A stretch of 59,755 nt of DNA from WJLG01 sp964602485 (GCA_964602485.1 CAZRQU010000005.1:1-59755); one strand, 5' to 3'; shown: positions 7,992 to 16,486, counted from the first letter of the stretch. Notes: generated by a model not told the origin, from the letters alone. Made by a program: numbers and translations.

Positions 7992-8585
7992 TCATCTGTT
8001 CTGTAAAAACTCCTTCATTTTGCTAAAGGCCTGTCCGCGATTACTCATTTTATTCTTTCTTTCATTGCCGATCTCGGCAAAAGTCTCTTTGTGGCCCTTT
8101 GGAATAAAAATAGCGTCATAAGGCAGTTTAGGGTGAAACTCCCCTCTTTTCTCTTTGATGATCCTGCCTTCTATCTTGCCTTCAAAAGACCAACTCTCAC
8201 CGGAAGGAGAAACTAAAACGACCACTGTTTTGAAATAAGCCCCCCTCTTTTCATTAGGCACGGACTCCAGTTTTCTCAAGGTAAGATCTATTATCTCTTC
8301 ACCTGTTTTACCTTGGCCGGCCCAACGAGCAGAATGAACACCCGGAGCGCCATCTATGGCTTCTATGCACAGGCCCGAATCATCGGCCACTGCCCACTGT
8401 CTGGTCTTATCAACAACGAATTTAGCCTTCTTATAAGCATTATCAAAAAAGGTATATTGATCCTCTTCCACATCTTCAAAAACGCCCGCCTCTTCTGCGC
8501 TCAATATATCAATATCAAGGTCGGACAATATACTCTTCATTTCAACTATCTTTCCTGGGTTGTGCGAAGCAAATATCAATTTCAT
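7992..8585 (-). CDS. rdgB: dITP/XTP pyrophosphatase (RdgB/HAM1)
   Basis: A 197-residue house-cleaning enzyme that hydrolyses non-canonical purine nucleotides (dITP, XTP) to the monophosphate. The start FASHNPGKIVEMK matches the family substrate-binding segment, and VADDSGLCIEAIDGAPGVHSARWAG is clearly represented (motif from residue about 66). FAEIGNERKNKMSNRGQA near the C terminus corresponds to the last family motif. The length is typical. It follows the YibE/F gene by 22 bases and is likely the last gene of the operon running from 12466. Confidence 0.93.
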   Translation of the reverse strand: MKLIFASHNPGKIVEMKSILSDLDIDILSAEEAGVFEDVEEDQYTFFDNAYKKAKFVVDKTRQWAVADDSGLCIEAIDGAPGVHSARWAGQGKTGEEIIDLTLRKLESVPNEKRGAYFKTVVVLVSPSGESWSFEGKIEGRIIKEKRGEFHPKLPYDAIFIPKGHKETFAEIGNERKNKMSNRGQAFSKMKEFLQNR

Positions 8586-8607
8586 AATACTTGGTAATTC
8601 ATATGAG

Positions 8608-9711
8608 TTATGCGTTATGCGACCTAAACCACCACACAGCCAAATATGTCGATATCGGTACGGCCAATATAAGACCGATGCTTCCGGAAAGCGCCCGAAC
8701 TATCTCAGTAGCCACAACTTCATTATTTATTATGTCTGTCCAGCTGGCAAAAGCGCTTTGGCCGGAAGAGAATAATATCAAAAGTGGTAAAGAAGCGCCG
8801 GCATAGGCCAAGAACAAAGTGTTGGTCATTGAGCTTATATGAGAAACTCCTATATCCATGGCTTTGCTGAAAACCTCTTTGTTCGATTGTTTTCTATTAG
8901 TCTTATATATCTGCTCCACTGCCGCTACCTGAGATATTATAACATCGTCCATAACCCCCAAAGCGCCAATGATTATACCGGAAAGCAAAAGCCCTTTGAA
9001 ATTAATAACCCCTGAACCAATGTTCACCAAATGGGCTATCTCCTCACTGCCTAAACCGGCCAATTCGGAAACTTCTACGAATATCCAAGATATCGCCACC
9101 GTTATCACCAATGATATGGCCGTGCTTATGACCGCCACGTGCGACCTTTGGCCAAAACCCTCGGTCAGATAGATTATTATCGCCAAGATCACTATCGAAC
9201 TTATCAGTGTTGGCAATATCAAGGAACTTCCGGACAAGGCCGCCGGTACGATGAATTTCACTATTATAAAAAAGGTTAAGATCAAAGAAACTATGGCCCG
9301 CAAGCCCTTGTTTCTACCGATCACTAAAAGAACGGCTGCAAACAAAAGAAAAAGCCAAAGAAGCCCATCCCCTCTTGCGTGATCGGTTATATAAAAAGAA
9401 GTGTTGCCTTTTTCATCAGGACTGGCCACAACTAGAACCTCGTCTCCTTCTTGATATATTTTCTCGCCCACGACAGCCAGATCCGATATCCCCTCAAAAA
9501 ATATATCCTGCCCTTGAAAATCGCCGGACAAGCCTTTAAGTCTTATATTTTGTTGCCTAGAGATCGAACCGTCGGCAAATTCGCTTTCTTTTTCTTCAAC
9601 GACCTCGATAACCTCAGCTTTAAAAACCTGATCTTCTGTTTCGCTATTCTCAGCCGCATAAGAAAAAGAGGGAAGAAAAAGTAATAATATAAAAAGTATT
9701 ATTTTCTTCAT
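8608..9711 (-). CDS. YibE/F-family membrane protein
   Basis: A 367-residue protein with a signal peptide (KIILFILLLFLPSFSYA), an extracytoplasmic beta-rich N-terminal domain of about 100 residues, then about seven hydrophobic segments. The membrane part matches the YibE/F family (ARGDGLLWLFLLFAAVLL; GVMDDVIISQVAAVEQIY; DIGVSHISSMTNTLFLAYAGAS). The function of this family is not established. The gene begins one base after the stop of the spermidine-synthase-like gene, so both are surely in one operon. Confidence 0.85.
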   Translation of the reverse strand: MKKIILFILLLFLPSFSYAAENSETEDQVFKAEVIEVVEEKESEFADGSISRQQNIRLKGLSGDFQGQDIFFEGISDLAVVGEKIYQEGDEVLVVASPDEKGNTSFYITDHARGDGLLWLFLLFAAVLLVIGRNKGLRAIVSLILTFFIIVKFIVPAALSGSSLILPTLISSIVILAIIIYLTEGFGQRSHVAVISTAISLVITVAISWIFVEVSELAGLGSEEIAHLVNIGSGVINFKGLLLSGIIIGALGVMDDVIISQVAAVEQIYKTNRKQSNKEVFSKAMDIGVSHISSMTNTLFLAYAGASLPLLILFSSGQSAFASWTDIINNEVVATEIVRALSGSIGLILAVPISTYLAVWWFRSHNA

Positions 9712-9712
9712 A

Positions 9713-11209
9713 TTAATTTATCAGATCTTTCACATAATGATCCACGGGAGCGTACTCGTCGGTAAGCACCGGCAGATCGGTTTTTATCTCCTTGGTCCAA
9801 AGCGACCCCAAAAGATCATTGAACCCTTTATTATCGCTTTCGAATTCCGGTATTTCTTTGCTTTTCAAAGATATCAATATTAGATTTTGAACACTTGTTG
9901 GAGTGGTCTTGTCTACTGTAAATATATATACTTGATCAAAAACTTCTTTGTAGGTAGCTAGCTCAGCTCTTAAAAATTTACTCTTTTCCCCTTCCAAGGA
10001 AGAGGCTAGATTGGTTATGACCACTCCACCATCAGACAGGCTTTCATACATGCTCTCTACCGCCTCTTTGGTAGTAAGCTGATAAGGGATCGATAAACGA
10101 GAAGTGAAAGCATCTATGTATATGGCGTCGAATAATTTTTCATTATTGTTCAAGAACACTCGGCCATCTTTATGAACTATCTTAAGACGGGGGTCATTGG
10201 GCAAATTAAAATACTGGCGAGCGATCTCGGTCATGCCCGGATCTATCTCAACTACTGTTATTTCTCCTTTTGGATAATGTTTTAAAAAGTCCTTTGGGTA
10301 TGAATAAGCCGCTCCCCCCAGCATCAAGGCGTTTTTTATGCCGGGATTGAAATGCTCGGCCAAACGATAGAACTTCAAATATCTAAAGACCAGATCATCA
10401 TCGTTATCCAAGAACATGGCCGACTGAATGGAAAAAGGATCGGTGGTGAGGCGCAATACCGGCCGGGCCACATCAGGAGCTTTTGAGGGATAAAGCCATA
10501 TTCTAGAATATTTGGTATCAATATCTATCATGTCATCAGCGTGAGCCGTAGCATTGAAAGAGAGAGGGATCAAGGCACAAACCAAATAAAGAAAAAGTAC
10601 AGCCGCTTTTATCTTGAAAAAATATCTAAAGGAGACCAATAGAGAGCAAAGGACCAAAATTATGGTTATAAGATAAAGTATTTTAGTGGTGCCTAAAAAG
10701 GGGATAAGAAAAAATCCGGCCGTAAAGGTTCCGGCAATACTGCCCAAAGTGGAAATGGCATAAAGATTGCCGACTGTCCGTCCGGTGGACTCTAAATTTT
10801 TCATCTTCAACTTAACGGCATAAGGAGAAACTATCCCTAAAAGGAAACTGGGGATGGTAAAAAGGGTTAAGGTTCCCAGAACCGCACCCCAATAAACACT
10901 TCCTACTCTCTCTCTAATGAACAGAAGAACGTAAGAGTTGAAAATTATAACGATAAAAACAAAAAAGGCAGCCAAGAATATAACCAACGATAAGATCCTC
11001 TCGCTGGCATTCCTGTCTGCCATTCTTCCTCCCCACCAATATCCCAGGCTTAAAAAACCAAGTATTATACCGATCAAAGAGGTCCAAACGATTATTGATG
11101 TGCCTACATAAGGAGCCAACACCCTTGATCCTACCAACTCCATTATCATTATTGATGCTCCGGACAAAAACACCACTATCTCTAATATATATTCAGATAA
11201 TTTTTTCAT
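9713..11209 (-). CDS. Membrane-fused spermidine synthase-like protein
   Basis: A 498-residue protein. The N-terminal about 215 residues hold six to seven hydrophobic segments starting EIVVFLSGASIMIMELVGSRV, a signature of fused MFS/spermidine synthases. The C-terminal half is a Rossmann aminopropyltransferase/methyltransferase fold with MLGGAAYSYPKDFLKHYP, VTVVEIDPGMTEIARQYF and LFDAIYIDAF. It may use decarboxylated or normal S-adenosylmethionine, but polyamine substrate cannot be confirmed. It lies between a thioredoxin-CcdA fusion and YibE/F, with gaps of 3 and 1 bases. A membrane-linked role is likely. Confidence 0.82.
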   Translation of the reverse strand: MKKLSEYILEIVVFLSGASIMIMELVGSRVLAPYVGTSIIVWTSLIGIILGFLSLGYWWGGRMADRNASERILSLVIFLAAFFVFIVIIFNSYVLLFIRERVGSVYWGAVLGTLTLFTIPSFLLGIVSPYAVKLKMKNLESTGRTVGNLYAISTLGSIAGTFTAGFFLIPFLGTTKILYLITIILVLCSLLVSFRYFFKIKAAVLFLYLVCALIPLSFNATAHADDMIDIDTKYSRIWLYPSKAPDVARPVLRLTTDPFSIQSAMFLDNDDDLVFRYLKFYRLAEHFNPGIKNALMLGGAAYSYPKDFLKHYPKGEITVVEIDPGMTEIARQYFNLPNDPRLKIVHKDGRVFLNNNEKLFDAIYIDAFTSRLSIPYQLTTKEAVESMYESLSDGGVVITNLASSLEGEKSKFLRAELATYKEVFDQVYIFTVDKTTPTSVQNLILISLKSKEIPEFESDNKGFNDLLGSLWTKEIKTDLPVLTDEYAPVDHYVKDLIN

Positions 11210-11212
11210 AAG

Positions 11213-12466
11213 TTAGCCGAACATCAGCCAGCCCGGTTTGAAAATAAGCAGGATGCCGATGATCAATATTACGATTCCTCCTATTAGATTGGAATAACGA
11301 GTATACTTAGTACTGATACCGGTCATTCTTAATGTGGTCATAGCTACGAAGAAGACGAACAGATCGTCTATCATAAAGAACAATATGTAGAGTATCAGAT
11401 AACCGTAATATTGCCAAGCGGACAGATCGGATAAGGCCAAGACTTGAGTATAAACAGCTGGCAAGCCGGCTGAACAAACCAGTTCCACCATATTAACGAC
11501 AGCTGCCAAGGCAATGATCCCCACCAAGGCGAAAATAAATCTTTGATTCGAGATCACTTGTTTCAATCTTTCGAATATCTTTTTCTTTTTTTCTCCCCCC
11601 GTCACCTTACAAGTTCCTTCCTTGTTGGTTATATACTCCTTCAAGTGGTAAGCACCCGACCCAATAGCCACCGCGCCTATCAAATATCTGACGTATTTCA
11701 AATAACCTATATAAAGGAAGAGGTTAAGCCAAGCAGCCAGGAACAAGAAATAAACCGCACCGGAAGTTATTATGAAAGCCAAGCCCAGGGCCCACATCTT
11801 ACGCCGGTCGTTCATACCCAGAAGCAAGGTTATCAAAAATAATAAAACCCACATAGCGCAAGGATTAAAACCATCAAGAGCCCCTAAGGTTATGGTTAGA
11901 GCCGGCAAAGAAAAATCCTTAACATCCTTTGTTCCCAAAAAAGGGATGTTTATCTTTTGTGATATATTGCCGGTCCTTTGCTTATCCTCAGAACATCCGC
12001 AATCGCTTCTACATTCCTCGTCGCTATCAGCGCACTTATGAGTGCATTCCTCTTTCTTTTCACCTTCTCCTAATACCTCTCCAACCACATCGCTGCAAGC
12101 TCCGGCTACATATTCATCCAACAAGGCGGTTATTTCCGATCCGGTCGTCTGGGCATCATGAAACCCTATCACTGTCTTGTCGCCTATTATTAAAACCGGA
12201 ACACCGGGAATTCTAGTACCAAGCTCATCTGCTATTTTTGACAACAATTTGGCGTTTTCTTTATGATTCCATACCTCATATTCTTTGATCTCTATTTCCG
12301 GGTAGTTCTCTTCGATCTCATTCTCTAAAAAAACCTCCTCCTTGGCGCAATGAGGACAACCATCGCCGTAAAAGAAATAAATATTCTTTTCTTGAGATGC
12401 ACTAACCGGAGAAGACAGAAAAAAAAGAAATGATACCCCGATCATTATTCTAATGATTTTTTTCAT
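11213..12466 (-). CDS. Thioredoxin-like domain fused to CcdA/DsbD-type membrane domain
   Basis: A 417-residue protein. It begins with a signal peptide, followed by a thioredoxin-fold domain with redox motif CPHC (FFYGDGCPHCAKEEVF) and a cis-proline loop VPVLIIGD. A linker of about 40 residues is rich in cysteine (CTHKCADSDEECRSDCGC). Then come about six membrane segments resembling CcdA/DsbD (FNPCAMWVLLFLITLLLG; CSAGLPAVYTQVLALS). It would carry electrons across the membrane to extracytoplasmic disulfides. The gene heads the operon continuing through 8608. The cysteine-rich linker is unusual and may bind metal or act as a redox relay. Confidence 0.8.
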   Translation of the reverse strand: MKKIIRIMIGVSFLFFLSSPVSASQEKNIYFFYGDGCPHCAKEEVFLENEIEENYPEIEIKEYEVWNHKENAKLLSKIADELGTRIPGVPVLIIGDKTVIGFHDAQTTGSEITALLDEYVAGACSDVVGEVLGEGEKKEECTHKCADSDEECRSDCGCSEDKQRTGNISQKINIPFLGTKDVKDFSLPALTITLGALDGFNPCAMWVLLFLITLLLGMNDRRKMWALGLAFIITSGAVYFLFLAAWLNLFLYIGYLKYVRYLIGAVAIGSGAYHLKEYITNKEGTCKVTGGEKKKKIFERLKQVISNQRFIFALVGIIALAAVVNMVELVCSAGLPAVYTQVLALSDLSAWQYYGYLILYILFFMIDDLFVFFVAMTTLRMTGISTKYTRYSNLIGGIVILIIGILLIFKPGWLMFG

Positions 12467-12575
12467 ATAAATTATTATTCTTACTTCAAAATATTAAACC
12501 CTTGCTTTTGGTCAACTGCTCCGAATTGAAAACCCTTAAACTTAGGACCTTGTCACCCTAAAAAAGGCGTGACTT

Positions 12576-12755
12576 TCAGCGGCTTTCGATATAATAATGC
12601 TGATAATTCAAAGAGTCGGCTTTTGCTGAATACAAAAGCTCTCCGGAAATTATTACAATAGCCAAGGCCAACAACAAGATCAAAGCATTATGAAGCATTC
12701 CTTTTAAAAAGCTCAAAGTTTTTTGTTTGTTATTGTTCTTTTTATTTTTTCTCAT
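12576..12755 (-). CDS. Small single-span membrane protein, unknown
   Basis: A 59-residue protein with a basic N terminus (MRKNKKNNNKQK), one hydrophobic helix (ALILLLALAIVIISGELLY) and a short polar tail. The start at 12755 is chosen because TATAAT (12763-12768) lies 7 bases upstream; an in-frame ATG at 12797 would lie upstream of the promoter. I do not recognise the family. Confidence 0.55.
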   Translation of the reverse strand: MRKNKKNNNKQKTLSFLKGMLHNALILLLALAIVIISGELLYSAKADSLNYQHYYIESR

Positions 12756-12815
12756 ATTAATAATTATATAATAAAAAATGATCATAGACAAAAACAAACA
12801 CCTTTTTCTAAAAAT

Positions 12816-13490
12816 TCAAAAAAGTAAATATTTCCACTTGTCTTCTTTTATTTCCTCTATGCTTTTAGCCTCTTTAACCGTAAAACCATTTATCTCCAGC
12901 CTCCTAAGTTCTTTCAAACAAGCTCCTGTTTTCAATTTATTGCCAACATCACGAGCTAGAGCTCTAATATAAGTGCCTGAAGAAACTTTTGTTCTTATTT
13001 TAACCTCCGGCCAAGTATATTCCAATAATTTAATATCATATATCTCCACATCACTGGGCTCTCTTTTTATTTTTTTACCTTTTCTGGCCAGTTCATAAAG
13101 TTTTTTGCCATTCACTTTCTTGGCCGAGAACATTGGAGGAATTTGTTCTTGTTTACCTATAAACCCTTTTAAGATTTCTTTTAGCTCCTTTTTTTCTATT
13201 TTTTTTCCTTTATACTCAAAAGTTGTTTTTCCTTCTTTGTCATAAGTATCTGTGGTTCTACTCAGATCGATAAGTGCTTCATATTCCTTATCAAGCTTTA
13301 CATATTTATCTATTTCCCTGGTAGCACCTCTGCCAATAGCCACTATCAAAAGACCGGTCGCGAATGGGTCTAAAGTACCTGCGTGGCCAATTTTTTTAAT
13401 GCCGGTGATCTTTCGCAAACGAGCAATAACCCCAAAAGAGGTTATCCCGGCTGGTTTATCTATTAGAATAAAGCCTGATTCTTTTTCCAT
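12816..13490 (-). CDS. truB: tRNA pseudouridine(55) synthase TruB
   Basis: A 224-residue enzyme that makes pseudouridine 55 in the T loop of tRNAs. It has the catalytic segment KIGHAGTLDPFATGLLIVAIGRGAT with the active-site aspartate, plus YEALIDLSRTTDTYDKEG and GTYIRALARDVG. It is shorter than the usual 300 residues because the C-terminal PUA domain is missing, a common reduction in small genomes. A minus-strand extended -10 (TGTTATTAT, 13497-13505) lies 6 bases from the ATG, so the mRNA is probably leaderless. Confidence 0.92.
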   Translation of the reverse strand: MEKESGFILIDKPAGITSFGVIARLRKITGIKKIGHAGTLDPFATGLLIVAIGRGATREIDKYVKLDKEYEALIDLSRTTDTYDKEGKTTFEYKGKKIEKKELKEILKGFIGKQEQIPPMFSAKKVNGKKLYELARKGKKIKREPSDVEIYDIKLLEYTWPEVKIRTKVSSGTYIRALARDVGNKLKTGACLKELRRLEINGFTVKEAKSIEEIKEDKWKYLLF

Positions 13491-13506
13491 ATATTAATAA
13501 TAACAT

Positions 13507-13532
13507 AAATACCGCCTAATTGGCGGTATTTT
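13507..13532. terminator. Terminator distal to the tRNA-Pro(CGG) locus
   Basis: Stem AATACCGCC/GGCGGTATT with loop TAATT and flanking T and A runs. It now follows the partial tRNA-Pro copy. Confidence 0.75.
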
Positions 13533-13660
13533 GTCGGGCTGGCGGGATTTGCACTGGACGGTCGTCTTCTTCGAAGACTGTCCAGCATCACGCGCTCACA
13601 CGCGCGCGAAACCCACAAGCCCCATTCTTATACCTTTGAAAAATCTCTATCGACTTTTTG
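13533..13660 (-). repeat. Partial tRNA-Pro 3' copy with palindromic insert
   Basis: The 3' end of tRNA-Pro(CGG) is repeated 127 bp away (shared stretch about 22 bp around GTCGGGCTGGCGGGATTTG, ending in the T loop). In tRNA sense the T-arm half GTGGGTTTC is followed by hairpins, including a near-perfect CTGGAC...GTCCAG palindrome, before the 3' end resumes. Confidence 0.65.
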
Positions 13661-13733
13661 TCGGGCTGGCGGGATTTGAACCCACGATCTCGTCGTCCCG
13701 AACGACGCGCCTTAGCCACTAGGCCACAGCCCG
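13661..13733 (-). tRNA. tRNA-Pro (CGG)
   Basis: Anticodon loop TTCGGGA in stem CGTCG/CGACG. Acceptor CGGGCTG/CAGCCCG, discriminator A, CCA not encoded. Confidence 0.93.
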
Positions 13734-13740
13734 CTAAATT

Positions 13741-13825
13741 TTTTATAGGATTTCCTACCTGTCGGCAGACTACGCCGACGTGTGAGTCGGCGATGTCGTG
13801 GAAACCTCCACTTAGCATACGCTTG
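13741..13825 (-). repeat. Trailer of tRNA-Leu(CAG) with T-arm fragment and palindromes
   Basis: In tRNA sense the fragment GTGGAGGTTT, the 5' half of the tRNA-Leu T arm, is followed by hairpins GTGGAGGTTTCCAC and GCCGAC-TCACAC-GTCGGC. This looks like another decayed tRNA copy. Confidence 0.45.
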
Positions 13826-13909
13826 TGCTGGAGAGAGGACTTGAACCTCCACGGCCGTGAGGCCACAGACACCTGAAGCCTGCGTGTCTACCAATTTCAC
13901 CACTCCAGC
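13826..13909 (-). tRNA. tRNA-Leu (CAG)
   Basis: Long variable arm as expected for leucine. Anticodon loop TTCAGGT in stem CAGGC/GTCTG. Discriminator A. Confidence 0.93.
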
Positions 13910-13950
13910 ATCAACAAAATATTAACTTTTTAACTATTGGGTGTCAACTT

Positions 13951-14151
13951 TCCCCTTCGGGGAACTTGTTTTTGAGCGGGAGACGGGACTCGAAGGGGCC
14001 AAGCCCCACAACAATTCGAAAACGATCGATGATCATCACGGTCATTGCTTTCAAGCATCCTGTTGCTCAGCTCCTATCCTTTCGTCCACTGCGGGTTCAA
14101 GTCTATCCGTCTCCTCAAAAACAATTTTCCCCTTCGGGGAACTTGTTTTTG
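13951..14151 (-). repeat. 177-bp duplicated unit carrying the tRNA-Gly 3' end
   Basis: The block from the terminator CCCCTTCGGGG through the tRNA-Gly acceptor and T loop (ends at ...GGGACTCGAA, 13951-13997) recurs 177 bp later at the intact gene. After the break the copy continues with GGGGC-CAA-GCCCC and about 100 bp of unrelated sequence. Just before the second terminator lies an inverted, damaged tRNA 3' end (GCGGGTTCAAGTC...CCGTCTCC). Confidence 0.75.
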
Positions 14152-14223
14152 AGCGGGAGACGGGACTCGAACCCGCGATCTTCTGCTTGGGAAGCAGACA
14201 TTCTACCACTGAACTACTCCCGC
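14152..14223 (-). tRNA. tRNA-Gly (CCC)
   Basis: Anticodon loop TTCCCAA in stem TCTGC/GCAGA. Discriminator U as usual for glycine, CCA not encoded. Confidence 0.93.
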
Positions 14224-14249
14224 CTTATTACGACAAAATATTGAATTAG

Positions 14250-14323
14250 TGGACAATACTGGACTCGAACCAGTGGCCTCTGCGATGTGAACGCAGCGCT
14301 CTAACCAACTGAGCTAATTGTCC
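14250..14323 (-). tRNA. tRNA-Val (CAC)
   Basis: Anticodon loop TTCACAT in stem CTGCG/CGCAG. Discriminator A. Confidence 0.93.
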
Positions 14324-14388
14324 TCAATTATTTTTTTCAAATGTTCTTTCCCATAACCCGTCTTTCAATACCGTCCCCTTTTTTTACG

Positions 14389-14626
14389 GTTATTGTAGCT
14401 TTTCAACTTCGCTCAGAGCACTTCGACGTGGAGGAATAACCTTTTGTTATTCTATAGCGTGCCTGCACTGAGCGAAGTATTCCGAAGGAATACTGAGTCG
14501 AATCGACTTTGGTTATTGTAGCTCTTCGACTTCGCTCAGAAAACTTCGACGTGGAGGAACAACCTTTTGTTATTCTATAGCGTGCCTGCACTGAGCGAAG
14601 TATTCCGAAGGAATACTGAGTCGAAG
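14389..14626. repeat. Two 122-bp tandem MITE-like repeats beside tRNA-Ala(CGC)
   Basis: Units beginning GGTTATTGTAGCT at 14389 and 14511 are nearly identical. Each contains inverted motifs CTTCGACTTCGCTCAG and CTGAGCGAAG plus a small hairpin TATTCC-GAA-GGAATA. The second unit ends at the 3' end of tRNA-Ala. No coding potential is seen. Confidence 0.75.
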
Positions 14627-14699
14627 TGGACTTGAGGGGACTCGAACCCCTTACCCCCGCAATGCGAATGCGATGCTCTACCAGATGAGCTACAAGCCC
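14627..14699 (-). tRNA. tRNA-Ala (CGC)
   Basis: Anticodon loop TTCGCAT in stem TCGCA/TGCGG. The G3:U70 pair, the alanine identity element, is present in acceptor GGGCTTG/CAAGTCC. Confidence 0.93.
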
Positions 14700-14753
14700 C
14701 TTCAATAAAAAGCCCTCTTAAAAAGGACTTTTAATATTATAACCAAAATAAAA

Positions 14754-15788
14754 TTAAATCAATATCATTATAATGAAAAAGTAAATTATCACACTGACTA
14801 TATCTTGGATTATGGTGCCAATGGGGCCGGAAGCGTCGGCCGGATCGAAATTTGCCTTATAGAATATATAAGGAACCAATAGGCCGGAGAATATGGAGGA
14901 CACTATCGCAAAGAATAAAGCCACGCTTAATACCAAGCTGGTTCCCATTACTCCATAGAACAAGAAAGAAAGGAAATAAAGAACAAAGCTCATTATCAAC
15001 CCTATCATCGAAATTGTATAAAGTTGCTTTAATAGATATTTTAAAAATGGAAATTCAGAATTAGCAGCATTACTCGAAGCCAGATCCCTAATAATGAATA
15101 TCTGGGTCTGCGTTCCGACTGCCGAGGCCATATAAACGACCATCGGTATAAAAGCGGCTAGAATAGGCCTAATGGATATCAATCCTTCAAAATGTTTAAT
15201 GATCCCAGCGATCAATAATCCTCCCACCAAACCCAAAGCCAACCAAGGCAATCTATGTTTCAAGGCTTCGAATATGGAAATATCCATAACGCTCTTAAAA
15301 GGTCCTTTATGGTAAATGCCTCCAAGTCTTAATACGTCCTCTACATGTTCGTTATCCACTATGTGCAATATTGAATCCGAATCTAAAACCCCTAAGAATT
15401 TATCATCTTTATCCACCACCGGCAAAGCTTTTATATTGTTCTTGATCGCTAATAAAGCAGCTCTTTTTTGATTAGAATATCCTCTAACAGTTACTACTTC
15501 TTTGCCTTTTGTCATTATCTCTTGTAGGGAGGCTTTCTCCCCCGTGTGGGAAAAAACTTCTTTTATAGAAAGTATCCCTTTGAGTTTCTTGCTTTTGTTG
15601 GTGATGTATATATAATTTATGGTCTCAAAATCCAAAGTTTCTTTCAATAAAACTTTCTCAACATCCTTTATAGTGGCTTCTTCCTCCACTATTGGAACCT
15701 TGTTGGTCATCATTCTTCCGACCGAACCTGAAGGGTAGTCCTTGTTATTTATTTTTTTAGGACAAATTATGTCCTTGTTCTCTGCCAT
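14754..15788 (-). CDS. MgtE-type magnesium channel lacking the N domain
   Basis: A 344-residue membrane protein. After a short basic N terminus there are two CBS domains (residues about 30-150, with MTNKVPIVEEEATIKDVEK and LPVVDKDDKFLGVLDSDSI). Then a five-helix MgtE pore domain follows (HRLPWLALGLVGGLLIAGI; PMVVYMASAVGTQTQIFIIR). Full MgtE has about 450 residues; the superhelical N domain that helps gating is absent here. It would import magnesium or another divalent cation. It lies between tRNA genes with no operon partner. Confidence 0.85.
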   Translation of the reverse strand: MAENKDIICPKKINNKDYPSGSVGRMMTNKVPIVEEEATIKDVEKVLLKETLDFETINYIYITNKSKKLKGILSIKEVFSHTGEKASLQEIMTKGKEVVTVRGYSNQKRAALLAIKNNIKALPVVDKDDKFLGVLDSDSILHIVDNEHVEDVLRLGGIYHKGPFKSVMDISIFEALKHRLPWLALGLVGGLLIAGIIKHFEGLISIRPILAAFIPMVVYMASAVGTQTQIFIIRDLASSNAANSEFPFLKYLLKQLYTISMIGLIMSFVLYFLSFLFYGVMGTSLVLSVALFFAIVSSIFSGLLVPYIFYKANFDPADASGPIGTIIQDIVSVIIYFFIIMILI

Positions 15789-15858
15789 ATTTATATCTTA
15801 TTTAATTCTTCACTTTTTTCTTTTGTTTTAAAAAAAGCTGTGCAAGCCTTCTCTAATG

Positions 15859-15929
15859 TCGGGCTGCGCGGAATTGAACCGCGGCTACATGCACCCCATG
15901 CACGCGTACTACCATTATACTACAGCCCG
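15859..15929 (-). tRNA. tRNA-Pro (GGG)
   Basis: Anticodon loop ATGGGGT in stem CGTGC/GCATG. Discriminator A. Confidence 0.9.
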
Positions 15930-15945
15930 TTTATTTATCACAAAT

Positions 15946-16461
15946 TCACTTTTCAAAAAACTTGAAATAAGCCTCTTTTAAAACCTTTGCATCATCTAAA
16001 GCGTTATGATTGTGATACTTGCTTATATCTATCCCCAGATCTATTAAGAATTTTTGGCCCTTTTTATTGAAATAATCGGGATCAAAACCATGAGCGAACA
16101 TCACCGAAGCAAAATCCATTGGAAAACGAAAAAAGGGATTATTCTCTATACCTAAAAGTTTATAAATATAAAGTGAATCATACTGAGGAACAAAAGCTAC
16201 CATATAAGGTTTATCAGGGCCGACGAATTGCAATATTTTTTCTTTTGCCTCTTGTCGGCTTACTTTTTCACCTTTCAATGTTGGCAGGATATTGTCTACC
16301 ACCCATTGATCCACTTCCCCCTCATATTCAAGCTCCAAATACAGATCTTCTCCGTCGGGCTTCACCATTCCGATTGAAAGAATTTCCCCTTTATAAGGAT
16401 CAAGAGAGGTGAACTCAGTATCTACGAATATTATATTGTCAGAAAGTGGTTTTGCTTTCAT
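15946..16461 (-). CDS. DEDDh-type exonuclease
   Basis: A 171-residue protein with the RNase T/oligoribonuclease-like fold. Motif I is FVDTEFTSLDP with DxE. A central aspartate lies in AFVPQYDSLYIY, and motif III is HNHNALDDAKVLKEAY with the catalytic histidine and aspartate. It would degrade short RNA or DNA 3' to 5'. The start at 16461 (MKAKPLSDN) is used because the longer frame would run into tRNA-Ser. Substrate is unknown. Confidence 0.75.
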   Translation of the reverse strand: MKAKPLSDNIIFVDTEFTSLDPYKGEILSIGMVKPDGEDLYLELEYEGEVDQWVVDNILPTLKGEKVSRQEAKEKILQFVGPDKPYMVAFVPQYDSLYIYKLLGIENNPFFRFPMDFASVMFAHGFDPDYFNKKGQKFLIDLGIDISKYHNHNALDDAKVLKEAYFKFFEK

Positions 16462-16486
16462 ATTACAAAATACAAAAAATAAAAAT

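Noticed and set aside
12816..13490. Truncated truB by frameshift
   Set aside because: The catalytic domain is complete and the missing part is only the C-terminal PUA domain; no in-frame remnant follows.
13588..14249. Protein-coding genes in the tRNA cluster on either strand
   Set aside because: The frames translate tRNA and repeat sequence (for example RETGLEPAIFCLGS) and are known false genes.
14754..15788. Pseudogene of mgtE
   Set aside because: The N domain is missing, but CBS and pore domains are intact with a clean start, so a short functional form is likely.
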